A stretch of 64,000 nt of DNA from Tritrichomonas musculus (lineage: Eukaryota > Parabasalia > Tritrichomonadida > Tritrichomonadidae): NCBI GenBank assembly GCA_039105265.1, contig JAPFFF010000079.1, positions 62,001 to 126,000 on the forward strand, given 5' to 3'. Below the pieces are notes generated by a model. The model worked only from the letters and a program-made list of their open reading frames with translations, did not search any database and was not told the origin of the DNA. Shown piece after piece: positions 8,019 to 18,244 of this stretch. How positions within the stretch are numbered: the stretch's first letter is position 1; each line of letters starts with the position of its first letter. Position numbers and translations under genes: made by a program.

Positions 8019-10178
8019 TTATTTCATTGACATAATATTAGCAAAAGAGAACATCTGTTTTAATTGGTCCCATTCTTGCGGACTCGAGTAAAATGATGAT
8101 TCATCGAGAATATCCCAAGATGCAACTAGAACATTATTTTTATCCTGATGAGCATTATAATCAGTGCAAGACTGGCTGTCACTAGCAATTGAGAAGAAGG
8201 TGGAATTTGTTGTAGAATCCGTTTCCTCATTGTTATTACTGGTATCATAAGGATTTCCATTATTGTTGCTTGCATTTCTGCGAACATTTTTCTTGATTTT
8301 CTTTAAATAGTCTTTATATTCTCTTTCAGCTTTCTTTGAGCCAGAAGTGAGTTTTTTCAAGTCTTTCTTAGGAGTTACAACGCCTTCAAGATATGTTAAA
8401 GTTGATAATGTTTGTAAAAAGTTCAAATATGTTGATGACTTCGATACATCAGATCCATCAAATGAAATAAATTTAATTCTTGGGTTTGATTTGAGGACTT
8501 CTGATAAAATATTGATTCCTTCATCACCGATAGAATTGTCTGCTACGTTAATTTTTTCGAGATTTGGATGATTAATGAAATCTTCTTTGAATTCTTTCAT
8601 TAAACGACTTTTGAACATTTTCATTGTCTTTTTAACATTAAATTCAATTAATTCAACGCTGTTCTTAAGCATTCTAAGCATAGCATTAAAAACATCATCA
8701 GCTTCAATTTTTTGTATTTGGCATTCATTTAATGATATTTTCTTTAATAATTTGAACATGGAAAAGAAATCAAGAATTCGAGAACTAAGTTGATTATTAT
8801 TCCAGTTTATCGCTGATACCATTGGTGATGGCATTTCATATTGTTTGTTGATACATATTGGGAGACTACTGGCCATAAATTCAAAGTCTCTTTCTTTAAA
8901 ATCTGTATGTGAGAAATCTAGTTCAACCATGCTTTGAAATTCTTGTTTCCCAATGAATTTTATTAAATTTTCAATTTTCCATTTAACGTCTTGAAGAACA
9001 ACAGTATGAAGTGTCGGAGGAAAAGTATATGTTGTTTCTCGATAATCATCAGTAAAAACTCCACCAGAAAGATCGATGAAAGCTAATGCTGAAGTCGAAC
9101 TAGAGTGCTCAATTGCTTCGAAAATTTTATTTATATCGATCTGCAAATTTGTCAAACAAAGCTTTGTTAATTGAGTAACAGCTAAGAAGTTTCTCAATTC
9201 GGGATATATTGATTCATCAGTTTGTATAGTTTTATCATTACTAACTTTGAATGATTTAAGCTTTTTACAATTGCACGCATCCTCAAAAAGTGCTTTAGCC
9301 ATGTGAGAGCCAAATGAGCAATCTATGAAACTGAATTCTGTTGGAGTGATTTGCTCAATTTTTTTCACCATATTAAGAGACATTTTACTTGAAAAAGGGA
9401 TTCTATCAAATTCTATACTCTTTACCCCAGAAATGGTTAAAGCTTCCAAAAAATCAACAAAACTATCTTCTTTTAAATAATGGAAAATTCGTATTTTTAA
9501 AATTGTTCTATTGTTTTTGAGTATTGTTGCTAATGTTGAGTATAGTTTTGAAAAACTTTTTCCGCCGATTGAAATAGATTGAATTTGAGATGTATAAACC
9601 AATGCCAAGCATAACGCTTTGTAAATATCTTCTTTGTAAAGAGAACTAAGTACGCGAAGTTCCGGATATTGTTTGAGTTCGTGTTTGAGTTCGACAAATG
9701 CCGTGTAAGTTTGATCTGAGTCAGCATCATAAACATAGCAGGCTGACACAAAATACGATAAATATTGCGAACTGAGAGTATATTCGTTTATTGAAATATC
9801 TGGGGGTACATCGATTTTTGAATGATGATGAGATGGTAGAAAAGCTTTAATAAAACCAAGAAAATTCGACAAAAAATAAGTTGGATCATCAGAAATAAAG
9901 CATAAATGTGTAGTTTTTTTGGTATTTCCAACTTTAAAAACGAAGTGAAAAGTATTTTCATTTTGCTCTTCATCCATATAAAATTGTTTTATATTCAACC
10001 AGCCGAAAGATTGCTCTTTTTTTAACGATTTACCCATTCCAGAGTTCTTGCAAATATGTAGAGCCGCCTCTGTGACAACGCAAAATCGGTCACATTGATC
10101 TTGATCTCTTGCTGCTTTAGTGAAACTTCCAAAGACAACAATTGGCTCCATTTTTACATTTATAATTTGCTGAAACAT
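8019..10178 (-). CDS. PH-like plus leucine-rich-repeat protein (CARMIL/RI type)
   Basis: A 719-residue protein. Residues about 10-115 read as a divergent PH-type beta sandwich (VVFGSFTKAARD, RFCVVTEAALHICK, FHFVFKVGN). From about 180 to 590 there are ribonuclease-inhibitor-type leucine-rich repeats, for example NLEKINVADNSIGDEG and TKLCLTNLQI. The C-terminal 110 residues are Lys-, Asn- and Ser-rich and probably disordered. PH followed by RI-type LRR is the layout of CARMIL proteins, which bind membranes and actin capping protein, and of many trichomonad LRR proteins. I see no capping-protein-interaction motif, so CARMIL itself is not claimed. An alternative start at internal Met10 would remove little. 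It is divergent from the next gene over a 313-base spacer. Confidence 0.6.
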   Translation of the reverse strand: MFQQIINVKMEPIVVFGSFTKAARDQDQCDRFCVVTEAALHICKNSGMGKSLKKEQSFGWLNIKQFYMDEEQNENTFHFVFKVGNTKKTTHLCFISDDPTYFLSNFLGFIKAFLPSHHHSKIDVPPDISINEYTLSSQYLSYFVSACYVYDADSDQTYTAFVELKHELKQYPELRVLSSLYKEDIYKALCLALVYTSQIQSISIGGKSFSKLYSTLATILKNNRTILKIRIFHYLKEDSFVDFLEALTISGVKSIEFDRIPFSSKMSLNMVKKIEQITPTEFSFIDCSFGSHMAKALFEDACNCKKLKSFKVSNDKTIQTDESIYPELRNFLAVTQLTKLCLTNLQIDINKIFEAIEHSSSTSALAFIDLSGGVFTDDYRETTYTFPPTLHTVVLQDVKWKIENLIKFIGKQEFQSMVELDFSHTDFKERDFEFMASSLPICINKQYEMPSPMVSAINWNNNQLSSRILDFFSMFKLLKKISLNECQIQKIEADDVFNAMLRMLKNSVELIEFNVKKTMKMFKSRLMKEFKEDFINHPNLEKINVADNSIGDEGINILSEVLKSNPRIKFISFDGSDVSKSSTYLNFLQTLSTLTYLEGVVTPKKDLKKLTSGSKKAEREYKDYLKKIKKNVRRNASNNNGNPYDTSNNNEETDSTTNSTFFSIASDSQSCTDYNAHQDKNNVLVASWDILDESSFYSSPQEWDQLKQMFSFANIMSMK

Positions 10179-10491
10179 TTCTAATTGTTAGAAAAAAAAA
10201 AAACATACTTAGATTTTTTGAGCTCCCTTTGCTTGAAGAAGACATTGTATTCTAAAATTTCGTATAAAATTGAATTGCTTCAATTTTGAATAAAATAATT
10301 GACTGGGTATTAGGTCTATTAATCAAAGTAAGATTATATTAATTATTGTTTTTTTCAAAAAAATCACCTAATTGCATCATGAAGTATAAAAAAGATTAAA
10401 ATTTAATTATGATTTCAGAAAAAGATGATAAATTTAGACTTTTTGTGAGCTTAGAATACTAAAATAGTTTCGCATCTTTTGATTCCTGGAG
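10179..10491. other. divergent promoter spacer
   Basis: 313 bases between two divergently transcribed genes, AT-rich. No further structure seen. Confidence 0.4.
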
Positions 10492-12159
10492 ATGGGAAAT
10501 AACGAATCGTCTGAATCAACAGAATGGAATGACCAATTGTGGAGCAGAAATATTAAAACATTTTTTGATTCATCGAAAATTACTGATCCTCTCAATTTCA
10601 ATGCTGATTTTCTTGTTCGTTTATCAACTCTTCCTCATGCAAAAACGTTAAGGAAAAAACAAAAGCTCAATAATCAAGAGGAAGTGCGCAAATTGAAAAA
10701 TTGTCAATCATTTGTTTTTGCGTTTGTTTCTAGAGAAGGTGAGTTTACGGTACTTTCGAATGTTCTACCTGAAATTTTATATCATGTAATATTAGGAGAC
10801 ACTAAAATCACATCTGTCTGCCCTTTTTATCCATCAAATACTTTAATTGCTTCAGCTATAAATCGCAACAGTGTTATTGTCGCAACATTTAATTATTTAA
10901 ATGATGATAATGTATCAGATTCTAATTCGCTTAATGACTCAAAGCTTGATTTCATTGAGATTAAAGGTATCGAAAGCCCTCAATTACTCCATAAAGTTGA
11001 TAATGATTCATTCATTGTTTCTGATTCAAAATCTTCAATATATATTTTGAATATGAAAAAATATTTTGATCATACAAATAATCTTTCAAGTCCTTATCAA
11101 AAACTTATCGATTCCCCTCAACCTTCTGAACCGATTTATTTAGCGTTTTTTGATGGATATGTTGCTTTATCAACATCCACTGGTCTTTTAATTGGAAAAA
11201 TTAAACCATCAAACTTTAATGATCAAAAAATCAACGAAAATGAATCGGATGCAAATATGCAATATGTTCCATCTTCTTTATTTTATCCAGATCTTGCAAA
11301 TGTCCACCATCTCACTTTTATCAAAGTTAATGATATAAATGTACTTCTTTTCTTTATTACGGCAAATAATCAAGCTGTTGATTATGTTAGAATCAAAGAT
11401 ATTTCAAATAATCATGAAGATAATGATCAAAAAATGATTCAACTTTTAATATCAGCTGACGACCCTGTTGAAATATACAGTTTAAGTCCATTTTATATAA
11501 AGAATAATAAAAATGAAATATTTATTACGGATTTAATTCACCCAGAGGTTAAAGCAATCAATCCAAAAGATGACGATTCAAGTAACAAAACCATTATTTT
11601 TAGCTGTGGAAGAGAGATTTTTTCATTTACTCTTTCATCATCATTCCTTTCTCCTACCATGCCAACATCGAAGCCATGTTCAGTTTTTCTAAACGAAAAA
11701 ATTCAAATACCAGCAAGTATTCAAGTTCAAGTTCAAAATGCAAATATTAATCAAGATCAAAATTCAGATGTACAAAGTGATACAAAAATTTATACCTGCT
11801 TAAATTCAATTGTCAAATTACTTTGTACAAATGAACCTCGAATATTTGCTGCGCTTTGTACAGATGGAACGGTTGTTATATGTAAGCATCCTCCATACTC
11901 GTTACAAGGAAGTGTTAAAGATGCTGGCTCGATCGAGTCAGCAATATTATTTAATTATCATCGTTGTAGGCCAATCCTTGCATGCACTGCTGACGACTTT
12001 TCTTTCTTAACTTTTGATGAAAATCATGTTGCAATTCTTTGGGAAAGTTTTCCAGATTGGTGGAATGCTCCATTCTACTTAAAAATGTTTGCAGATAATG
12101 AAGATGAAGAACAAAATGAATATGATGGCGAAGAAGACGATGCAATTGAAGATCATTAA
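10492..12159 (+). CDS. possibly N-myristoylated beta-propeller-like protein
   Basis: A 555-residue protein not assignable to a named family. It begins MGNNESSES: Gly2 and a Ser at position 6 fit the N-myristoylation consensus, so it may be membrane-anchored on the cytosolic side. Residues about 70-530 are rich in short beta strands with recurring small-residue and Asp/Ser turns (IYILNMKKYF, YVALSTSTGLLIGKI, FAALCTDGTVVICKHP), the look of a WD40-like beta-propeller with no clean GH-WD signatures. The C-terminal 20 residues are strongly acidic. Coding sequence is AT-rich like its neighbours. A scaffold or trafficking role would fit the fold but is inference only. Confidence 0.5.
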   Translation: MGNNESSESTEWNDQLWSRNIKTFFDSSKITDPLNFNADFLVRLSTLPHAKTLRKKQKLNNQEEVRKLKNCQSFVFAFVSREGEFTVLSNVLPEILYHVILGDTKITSVCPFYPSNTLIASAINRNSVIVATFNYLNDDNVSDSNSLNDSKLDFIEIKGIESPQLLHKVDNDSFIVSDSKSSIYILNMKKYFDHTNNLSSPYQKLIDSPQPSEPIYLAFFDGYVALSTSTGLLIGKIKPSNFNDQKINENESDANMQYVPSSLFYPDLANVHHLTFIKVNDINVLLFFITANNQAVDYVRIKDISNNHEDNDQKMIQLLISADDPVEIYSLSPFYIKNNKNEIFITDLIHPEVKAINPKDDDSSNKTIIFSCGREIFSFTLSSSFLSPTMPTSKPCSVFLNEKIQIPASIQVQVQNANINQDQNSDVQSDTKIYTCLNSIVKLLCTNEPRIFAALCTDGTVVICKHPPYSLQGSVKDAGSIESAILFNYHRCRPILACTADDFSFLTFDENHVAILWESFPDWWNAPFYLKMFADNEDEEQNEYDGEEDDAIEDH

Positions 12160-12415
12160 TTTTTTATTTTATTATTTTATATATATATATATTAGATAGA
12201 GATTATAATTATTAAATGTTATTTTAATTAAGTAAATATTGTTGTCTATAAACAAATTTATGTTCAAATAAGAGTTTTTCAATCTCATTAAATCAAACTT
12301 CGACGAAATAGATCATATTTTTGGAATCGCTCTATATTAAAAATATAACCACATTTTGAATGTGAAGAACGTTTTTTAATTTAAAAATTTTTAGCTCAAT
12401 TAAAAGACCTCGGAA

Positions 12416-14791
12416 ATGTCGAAAGAAACGAATATCCAGGTCGTCGCACGTGTTCGTGCGTGCTTCGAACCATCAGAAGATTATTATGATTTCCATAGAA
12501 ACGAAATTGGTGATACAGGAATACGAATTGAAGTTAAACCTGGAATGAAGTTTGGTTGGCTTACAAATCCAAAACCGCATTACGAATATAATTTTAGCAG
12601 CTTATTTTGGAAAGATTCAAAGCAAGATCGTATTTTTCAAGATGTTGCAATGCCTTTAATTTCTCATGCACTTGACGGCTTTAATGCAACTCTATTTGCA
12701 TATGGTCAAACAGGATCTGGTAAAACTTATACACTTTCTGGTGGTGATAATTATGATGATAGAGGAATTATTCCTCGCTCAATATCATACGTTTTCCAAA
12801 AAGTCAGGCAAGATACACAATTTCGATACGATATTTCTTTATCATATATTGAAATTTATAATAACATGGCGTACGATCTTCTTTCCTCAGAAGAGGAGCA
12901 GCGAGACAGATCTCTTGACAAGCTCACGAAGGTTCAAATTATTGATAATACTTCAAGTGAAGGTCCGCCTTCTTCAAAAAATCAAGGTTCTGTCATTCTT
13001 ATGCACGATAATCAAAGTCACACCTCACCTCTTCGTAAATGCAATGACGATGAAACTGCATTTATGCTACTTTTTCTTGGTGAAACTAATCGTGCAATTG
13101 CAGCAACACAATCTAATGATGTTTCATCTCGTTCCCATTGTATATTAACTCTCCATATTGAATGTCGAGATGGAAATGGTTCAGTTAAAAGTTCAAAACT
13201 GAATTTTGTTGATCTTGCAGGTTCCGAAAGAACGGAAAACTTAGGTGATGAGCAAAATCGAATTCGAGAAGCGCGATACATCAACCAAAGTCTTTTTTAT
13301 CTTCACAATGTTATTGAAAAATTAAATACTGGAAGCGATTTTATTCCATACAGAGATTCAAAAATTACTCTTTATCTCAAAGATTCCCTTGGAGGAAATT
13401 GCATGACCACTATGATTGCAACTTTATCATCCAAAACAATGCATATTCACGAAACAATTTCAACATGTAAATTTGCTATGAGTGTTATGACTATCAAAAA
13501 CAATGCAAAAGTAAATGTATCTGCAGATCCCCAAGTACTTATTGCGCGTTTAAGACAAGAAATTTGTAGACTCAAAGATGAATTAGCAATTGAAAGAGGT
13601 GAAAAAAATGAGGAGCCAATTGATCTTGAAGAAGCCGATAGGTTGAAACAATATGTTCGAAATTTCATGAGTGGCAAAGATGAAATGCCATCTCTCTCAA
13701 AAAAACGTGTTGAGTTTTGTTGGGATTATGTTAGAACTCATGGGTTCAGTGACAAGCAAGCTCAATTAACAGATTCAACAAATGGAGATGAAAAAGGAGA
13801 AAGTTTAAATGATGAGGGTTCAAAGCCTGATGGTGGCAAGCAAATGTCAGATCCAGAACTGCGAAAAGCAGCTCAGAAATTAGCAAAAAAACTTCAAAGA
13901 CGAGAAGCTGAAATAAGTGTTCTAGTTAATATGCTTAATCAAAGCAAAAGCAGGCTCAATGCATATGTCCAAACTAATATTGCCGAAAACGACGAAAACG
14001 ATAATGATTACAACGATAACGATAACGATAACGATAATGAGCAAGCTCAGCAGCCTCCAGTTCCTGAAAATCCTCAAGAAAAGGCAGAAGCTTGGAAAAA
14101 GTTCATGTTAAATCATCCCAAATATGCAGCTCTTATATCAAATCAGAAAACTCTTGAAGCCAAAATTACTAGTGCTAAAACAATTTCAACAAAAGCTAAG
14201 CAAATGAAAAGTACTGTTGAAGAAAATAAAGAGAAACTGAAAGAAAGATTTGCAGAAATCGAAGGAAAAGATACTGAATCAGATCCTGTCATGATTGACT
14301 TAACAAACAAAATTTATAGTGATACAAATCAATATACAAAAATGGTGAATGAATTAACATCATTAAAACATGAAGTTCAAACAATTCAAAAAATAATTCA
14401 GCAACTCAAAAAAACTATTAAAGGTGACTTTACAGATTTTTGGATGAGTCATTTAAAGCCTTCTCAAAATCAAAGAATGAAGCAAAATATTCCTTCTGTT
14501 CATGTGAACGCTTCTTCAACTGTTTCTGACGCATCAGTTTCAATATCATCAATTTCATCTGAGGCAGCCCCACAGCAAAGTTCTTTGAGAAGGCCAAAAT
14601 CACGTAATTCTTCTTCACTATCATCTTCTGCTTCTGCACCAGATCCTAATCATCCAAAAGAGATTGATGATGAAATAGTCATACAATCAACAGGTGATGA
14701 AAGAGCAGATGAGCTCATTAAACAATTTGAGCAAAAGAAGAAGCAGTATTTATCAAGTAAGAGTGTGAAAAAGCAACAGCCTCCACAATAA
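12416..14791 (+). CDS. kinesin-9 family motor (KIF6/KIF9-like)
   Basis: A 791-residue N-terminal motor kinesin. The motor (about 1-365) has the P-loop GQTGSGKT near residue 97, switch I SSRSH near 237 and switch II DLAGSE near 266, so it should hydrolyse ATP. The segments DRGIIPRSISY, LLFLGETNRAIA and DSLGGNCMTTMIATLS are the versions found in KIF6/KIF9, which run on axonemal central-pair or doublet microtubules in flagella. After the neck come coiled-coil helices (about 375-400, 475-510, 590-690), an Asp/Asn run encoded by repeated GATAACGATAAC near 14015-14040, and a Ser-rich tail. A flagellar or axostyle-related role fits a trichomonad; this is family-based inference. Confidence 0.85.
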   Translation: MSKETNIQVVARVRACFEPSEDYYDFHRNEIGDTGIRIEVKPGMKFGWLTNPKPHYEYNFSSLFWKDSKQDRIFQDVAMPLISHALDGFNATLFAYGQTGSGKTYTLSGGDNYDDRGIIPRSISYVFQKVRQDTQFRYDISLSYIEIYNNMAYDLLSSEEEQRDRSLDKLTKVQIIDNTSSEGPPSSKNQGSVILMHDNQSHTSPLRKCNDDETAFMLLFLGETNRAIAATQSNDVSSRSHCILTLHIECRDGNGSVKSSKLNFVDLAGSERTENLGDEQNRIREARYINQSLFYLHNVIEKLNTGSDFIPYRDSKITLYLKDSLGGNCMTTMIATLSSKTMHIHETISTCKFAMSVMTIKNNAKVNVSADPQVLIARLRQEICRLKDELAIERGEKNEEPIDLEEADRLKQYVRNFMSGKDEMPSLSKKRVEFCWDYVRTHGFSDKQAQLTDSTNGDEKGESLNDEGSKPDGGKQMSDPELRKAAQKLAKKLQRREAEISVLVNMLNQSKSRLNAYVQTNIAENDENDNDYNDNDNDNDNEQAQQPPVPENPQEKAEAWKKFMLNHPKYAALISNQKTLEAKITSAKTISTKAKQMKSTVEENKEKLKERFAEIEGKDTESDPVMIDLTNKIYSDTNQYTKMVNELTSLKHEVQTIQKIIQQLKKTIKGDFTDFWMSHLKPSQNQRMKQNIPSVHVNASSTVSDASVSISSISSEAAPQQSSLRRPKSRNSSSLSSSASAPDPNHPKEIDDEIVIQSTGDERADELIKQFEQKKKQYLSSKSVKKQQPPQ

Positions 14792-15404
14792 TAATTATAT
14801 CATGTAATTTATATAAAAAGTGTTTGTTCTTAAATATAATCATTTCGTTTTGTTTAAGTTAAAAAGAACATCATAAAGTAAATTTCAAAATGAAATTTTT
14901 TTTATTTAAAAAATATATCATTCCTTAAAGATGAAAGATATTTTATGAATAATTATAAATACTATATATAAATTAAAACATTTATATAAGTTTTATTAGT
15001 TCGTAAGCCTCTTATTAAGAAAAATTGTATTGAAAATATAATAAAATAAAACAAAAATAAATATTTTATTTATTTATTCACTTGATTTCCCTTTATCACC
15101 TATTATATATAAATATTTGAAATGACCCAACAAAAATATTAATATTACAAATAATATTTGTGAAAAGATAATATGATGGTTATTTGGACTGGAAAAAAAT
15201 AATGATAATTGTATTTATGAAAAGTAGGTTGGCGCTATCAAAATAAATTAGTTTTTTTTTATTTAATGGTCAATATTTTCATCCACTTTTTCTTATGTTT
15301 ATTTTTAAAATTGAATAAAAAATTTTATTTGACCATCTGACTTTTTTATTACTTTCAATTCATAGTCGTTCGGTTGAAACGGTTAAGTTCGGCCTTATCT
15401 CAAA
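14792..15404. other. spacer upstream of uL16
   Basis: 612 bases, very AT-rich, with no frame of interest. It ends with the short leader of the ribosomal gene. Confidence 0.4.
15391..15396 (+). promoter_or_regulatory. GGCCTT start-proximal motif, uL16
   Basis: GTTCGGCCTTATCTCAAA immediately precedes the ATG at 15405. It shares CGGCCTT with the eL20 leader, which suggests a common element of ribosomal protein genes. Confidence 0.4.
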
Positions 15405-16040
15405 ATGGGACGACGTCCAGCTAAGTGCTACCGCTATTTCAAGAACCGACCTTACCCAAGGTCCCGATTCTGCCGTGGTGTTCCAGATCCACGTATCCAA
15501 CGTTACGAAACTGGTGCCAAGGCTGCTTCCGCACACTTCCTTCCATATCAAGTTCGCCTTATCACCCTCGAAACAGGAAACGTTTCTGGTGAAGCCCTTG
15601 AAGCAGCTCGTGTCAGCTCTAACCGTTACATGATGAAGAAGATGGGTAAAGCTTATCATATCAAAATCAATCTCCATCCATTCCACGTCCTTCGTATCAA
15701 CAAGATGCTTTCAACCGCAGGTGCAGATCGTCTTCAAACAGGTATGCGTCACGCTTTCGGTAAGCCATATGGAACAGTTGCTCGTGCTCACCCAGGACAA
15801 ACAATCATGCAATGCCGTACACCAAGCGATGGTCTTAAACACGCCATCGAAGCCTTCCGCCGTGCTTCATTCAAATTCGCAGGACATTCACGTATTGTTG
15901 TCTCATCCCATGTTGCTTTTACCCCATATACACTTCAAGAATACAAGACCCTTAAAGAGCAAGGTCTTATAGTAGAATGCGGTAACCACATGAGAAGAGT
16001 TTATCGCCGTGGCCCATTACCAGCACCAGCCAATAAATAA
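15405..16040 (+). CDS. RPL10: 60S ribosomal protein uL16 (L10)
   Basis: A 211-residue protein, close to human RPL10 (214). It opens MGRRPAKCYRYFKNRPYP and contains SRFCRGVPDP, MGKAYHIKINLHP and GMRHAFGKPYGTVAR, all near-invariant in the family. uL16 closes the A-site side of the large subunit and is the last protein added during cytoplasmic 60S maturation. The loop near residues 100-120 that reaches the peptidyl-transferase centre is preserved. GC content and codon bias are clearly higher than the surrounding DNA, as in other highly expressed genes. Stop and UAAA signal run together (TAAATAA). Confidence 0.96.
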   Translation: MGRRPAKCYRYFKNRPYPRSRFCRGVPDPRIQRYETGAKAASAHFLPYQVRLITLETGNVSGEALEAARVSSNRYMMKKMGKAYHIKINLHPFHVLRINKMLSTAGADRLQTGMRHAFGKPYGTVARAHPGQTIMQCRTPSDGLKHAIEAFRRASFKFAGHSRIVVSSHVAFTPYTLQEYKTLKEQGLIVECGNHMRRVYRRGPLPAPANK

Positions 16041-16383
16041 ATAACTTATTTTTTGGTTTATTAATTGTTAACTTTTTTTTTAGCTCAACTTTTTTTTTAA
16101 TTTTAAAATTCTTTATTCAAACTATTCTTCTTCAATCTATAATATATATTAACGATAATATCAAGCTTGCTTATCCAAATCACTTTATATCATGATATGA
16201 ATGTTTAATCAAGATTAAAATCTAAATAAAAACAATTAAAATAGATAAATTGTATTTATTAACACTAAACATTAGAGTAAGGAACATAGATGAAATTCAT
16301 ATATTAAATAGATTTAAAAAAATAATGGAAATTTATCGCCTATAAATATATATATATAAGGTAAACTCAACCAAAAACGATTT
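16041..16383. other. spacer between convergent genes
   Basis: AT-rich 3' flanks of two convergent genes. A TA-repeat lies near 16344-16358. Nothing else seen. Confidence 0.4.
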
Positions 16384-16920
16384 TCAAAACCGTTTAGGAG
16401 TTGGGAAACAAAATCTTGGAGCTTGACTCATCTTTTTTTTGTTCTCTTTTTTAATAAGATAAGTATTAATTGCATATCCAACTAGAGAAAAGCAAAATAT
16501 AAATGCAAAAGGAGGTACAATAAATAATAATAAAAAAGATACGATTATAAGAATCGGAAAAACATAACTCAATGTATTTAATGGTTCAGACGGTGGAAGT
16601 GTTGGTTTTCCTTCTAAAATTAAATCAACATCTCTTTTATTTGCTTTTGGAGTTTGTAAAACAAAACGATCTTGTTCATTTAGTGAAAAACGATTTGAAG
16701 CGATGCCATAACTAGGAGAACGAATTATTGAAGCTTGAGGAGATTTAAAAAGGTTTGGAGAAAGATCGGGCGTTGGTAAACCTTCGGAATATTTGTTTGA
16801 AAATATTGGTGATCGAGTAGAAAATTCATCATCCATTGAACCTAGAGTAAATGGATTCCTTGAATTATGAAGTGAACGAGTAGATGCATTTCTAATTGGT
16901 GTCGACTCTGAACTAAACAT
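16384..16920 (-). CDS. Ser/Pro-rich protein with a membrane hairpin, unknown
   Basis: A 178-residue protein. Residues 1-115 are hydrophilic, rich in Ser, Pro, Asn and Arg, with many SP and TP sites (PTPDLSP, LFKSPQ, IIRSPSYG) that would suit proline-directed kinases such as CDKs. Residues about 118-160 are strongly hydrophobic (YVFPILIIVSFLLLF and FAFIFCFSLVGYAI) with a Pro-Pro turn between them, so they probably form a re-entrant or two-pass hairpin. The short C-terminus is basic. A disordered N-terminus with cell-cycle-type phosphosites next to a membrane hairpin recalls nuclear-envelope or ER-shaping proteins, but I recognise no family. A 9-bp inverted repeat lies 27 bases upstream. Confidence 0.55.
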   Translation of the reverse strand: MFSSESTPIRNASTRSLHNSRNPFTLGSMDDEFSTRSPIFSNKYSEGLPTPDLSPNLFKSPQASIIRSPSYGIASNRFSLNEQDRFVLQTPKANKRDVDLILEGKPTLPPSEPLNTLSYVFPILIIVSFLLLFIVPPFAFIFCFSLVGYAINTYLIKKENKKKMSQAPRFCFPTPKRF

Positions 16921-16946
16921 AAATTAAAATTTAAAATTTTTTTACT

Positions 16947-16972
16947 AAACGTACATATTGTATTGTACGTTT
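16947..16972. promoter_or_regulatory. inverted repeat upstream of the membrane-hairpin gene
   Basis: AAACGTACA and its exact complement TGTACGTTT are separated by 8 bases, 27 bases before the ATG. It could be a protein-binding site or a leader hairpin. Confidence 0.35.
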
Positions 16973-17262
16973 ATGAAATTGAATTATTGTTGAGTCATGA
17001 TGAATTTTAATTTATGAATGATTCCTAAAAACAATGTTTTGGGTGATTAATTACTCTTAAATTTATAAATTTCTCTATATTGTAATATAAAAATATCATA
17101 TAATAAATCCAAAATTAAAAATAAAATATTTAAAGGATCAATTTGAACTATATAAAAAAAGTACATATATTTTTGATTATAGTTTTATGTTAAGTAGAAT
17201 ATAATTAAAATAATTTTATGTAATTTTGAGATAACTTTCAAATAGGTTTAAAATATATAAAT
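16973..17262. other. spacer
   Basis: AT-rich sequence between two minus-strand genes. Nothing recognised. Confidence 0.35.
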
Positions 17263-17835
17263 CTATGCATTCATATTCCTTTGTGGAACAAAGGATAATC
17301 TATCTGGAAACAAAATACGATAAATATCTGAAACACGTTTGCAAGTGCTGTCAATCTGTGGAATTGTAATTTGTGATATTGCTTCAACTGAAACAACTAC
17401 ATTGTTTGGATCTATTTTAACTCCATCACAATTGCAAACATAAAAAATTTTTATTTTGGTTGAATCATGAGTAAAAACATTACCTCTTTCAATCCAAGTA
17501 TGTTTTGGAACAAATCCAAGTGTAGCAACGAAATCATGAGCATCACCAATCACTGATGAAATAATCGATTGTTGAATAAAAACGTTTTGATCTTTAATTT
17601 CGTCCGAATAAGCTTTGATTGTTGTAATTGTATATTTATGATTTATCGCTGAATCTGATGATTCGTCAATAATCATTGTATTATCTCTTTTGGGATGAGT
17701 ATATTTTGTGTACATTTGATCTAATATTGATGATTGTCCACACATATCATGAAGTTGTTGCAATATGGCAGGCTCCATTTCGCATGGTATCGTTGTTTGT
17801 TTCTTGCATATTTTAACATCAGAGTTAGTTGACAT
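17263..17835 (-). CDS. MED18: Mediator subunit 18-like protein
   Basis: A 190-residue protein that fits MED18 (Srb5), a beta-barrel subunit of the Mediator head that pairs with MED20 and touches the RNA polymerase II Rpb4/7 stalk. The best segment is AHDFVATLGFVPKHTWIERG, then VFTHDSTKIKIFYV and VVVSVEAISQI. In human MED18 the aligned parts are FLMEMGFRMDHEFVAKG, LFRKGIMKIMVYKI and YLVELSVVA, in the same order and spacing. Length is close to human MED18 (208). The N-terminal EPAILQQLHDMCGQ would be the first helix. Trichomonads have a reduced but recognisable Mediator. The match is moderate and rests on memory of the human sequence. Confidence 0.65.
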   Translation of the reverse strand: MSTNSDVKICKKQTTIPCEMEPAILQQLHDMCGQSSILDQMYTKYTHPKRDNTMIIDESSDSAINHKYTITTIKAYSDEIKDQNVFIQQSIISSVIGDAHDFVATLGFVPKHTWIERGNVFTHDSTKIKIFYVCNCDGVKIDPNNVVVSVEAISQITIPQIDSTCKRVSDIYRILFPDRLSFVPQRNMNA

Positions 17836-18244
17836 TTGAAAAGAATAAAAAAAGTTGTTGTGCCATCAAATAGCTTTTTCAAAATAATACAGAGATAAAT
17901 CTTTATATAATTTTGAAAATATATATGTTTATAAATAATATTCATAATAAATAAATATTAATGTCATTTTGTGAATTTTTTATGGGATATTTATATTTAT
18001 ATTTTTATGAGTATATTTGTCCACACGTTTTCAAAAAAGAAAAGAATCAGTTTGCTCAGAGGTGCGGACGCTGACTTCACTTAAATTTTGGATTATTAAA
18101 ATAATAATAATTAATTAGTTAAAACAAAACCTTTTTTTATCATCAAAATGATTTAAAAACATTAAATTTTAAAATAATTTTTATTTATTGTTCGTTTTTT
18201 CTTGTTAAATAGGATTGAATTTTCATTCTCTTTTTGATTGTATT
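17836..18244. other. spacer at transposon edge
   Basis: AT-rich apart from a GC-rich island at 18051-18080. That island contains AGAGGTGCG (18058-18066), the same nine bases that begin the TIR of the 27-kb element. Confidence 0.35.
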
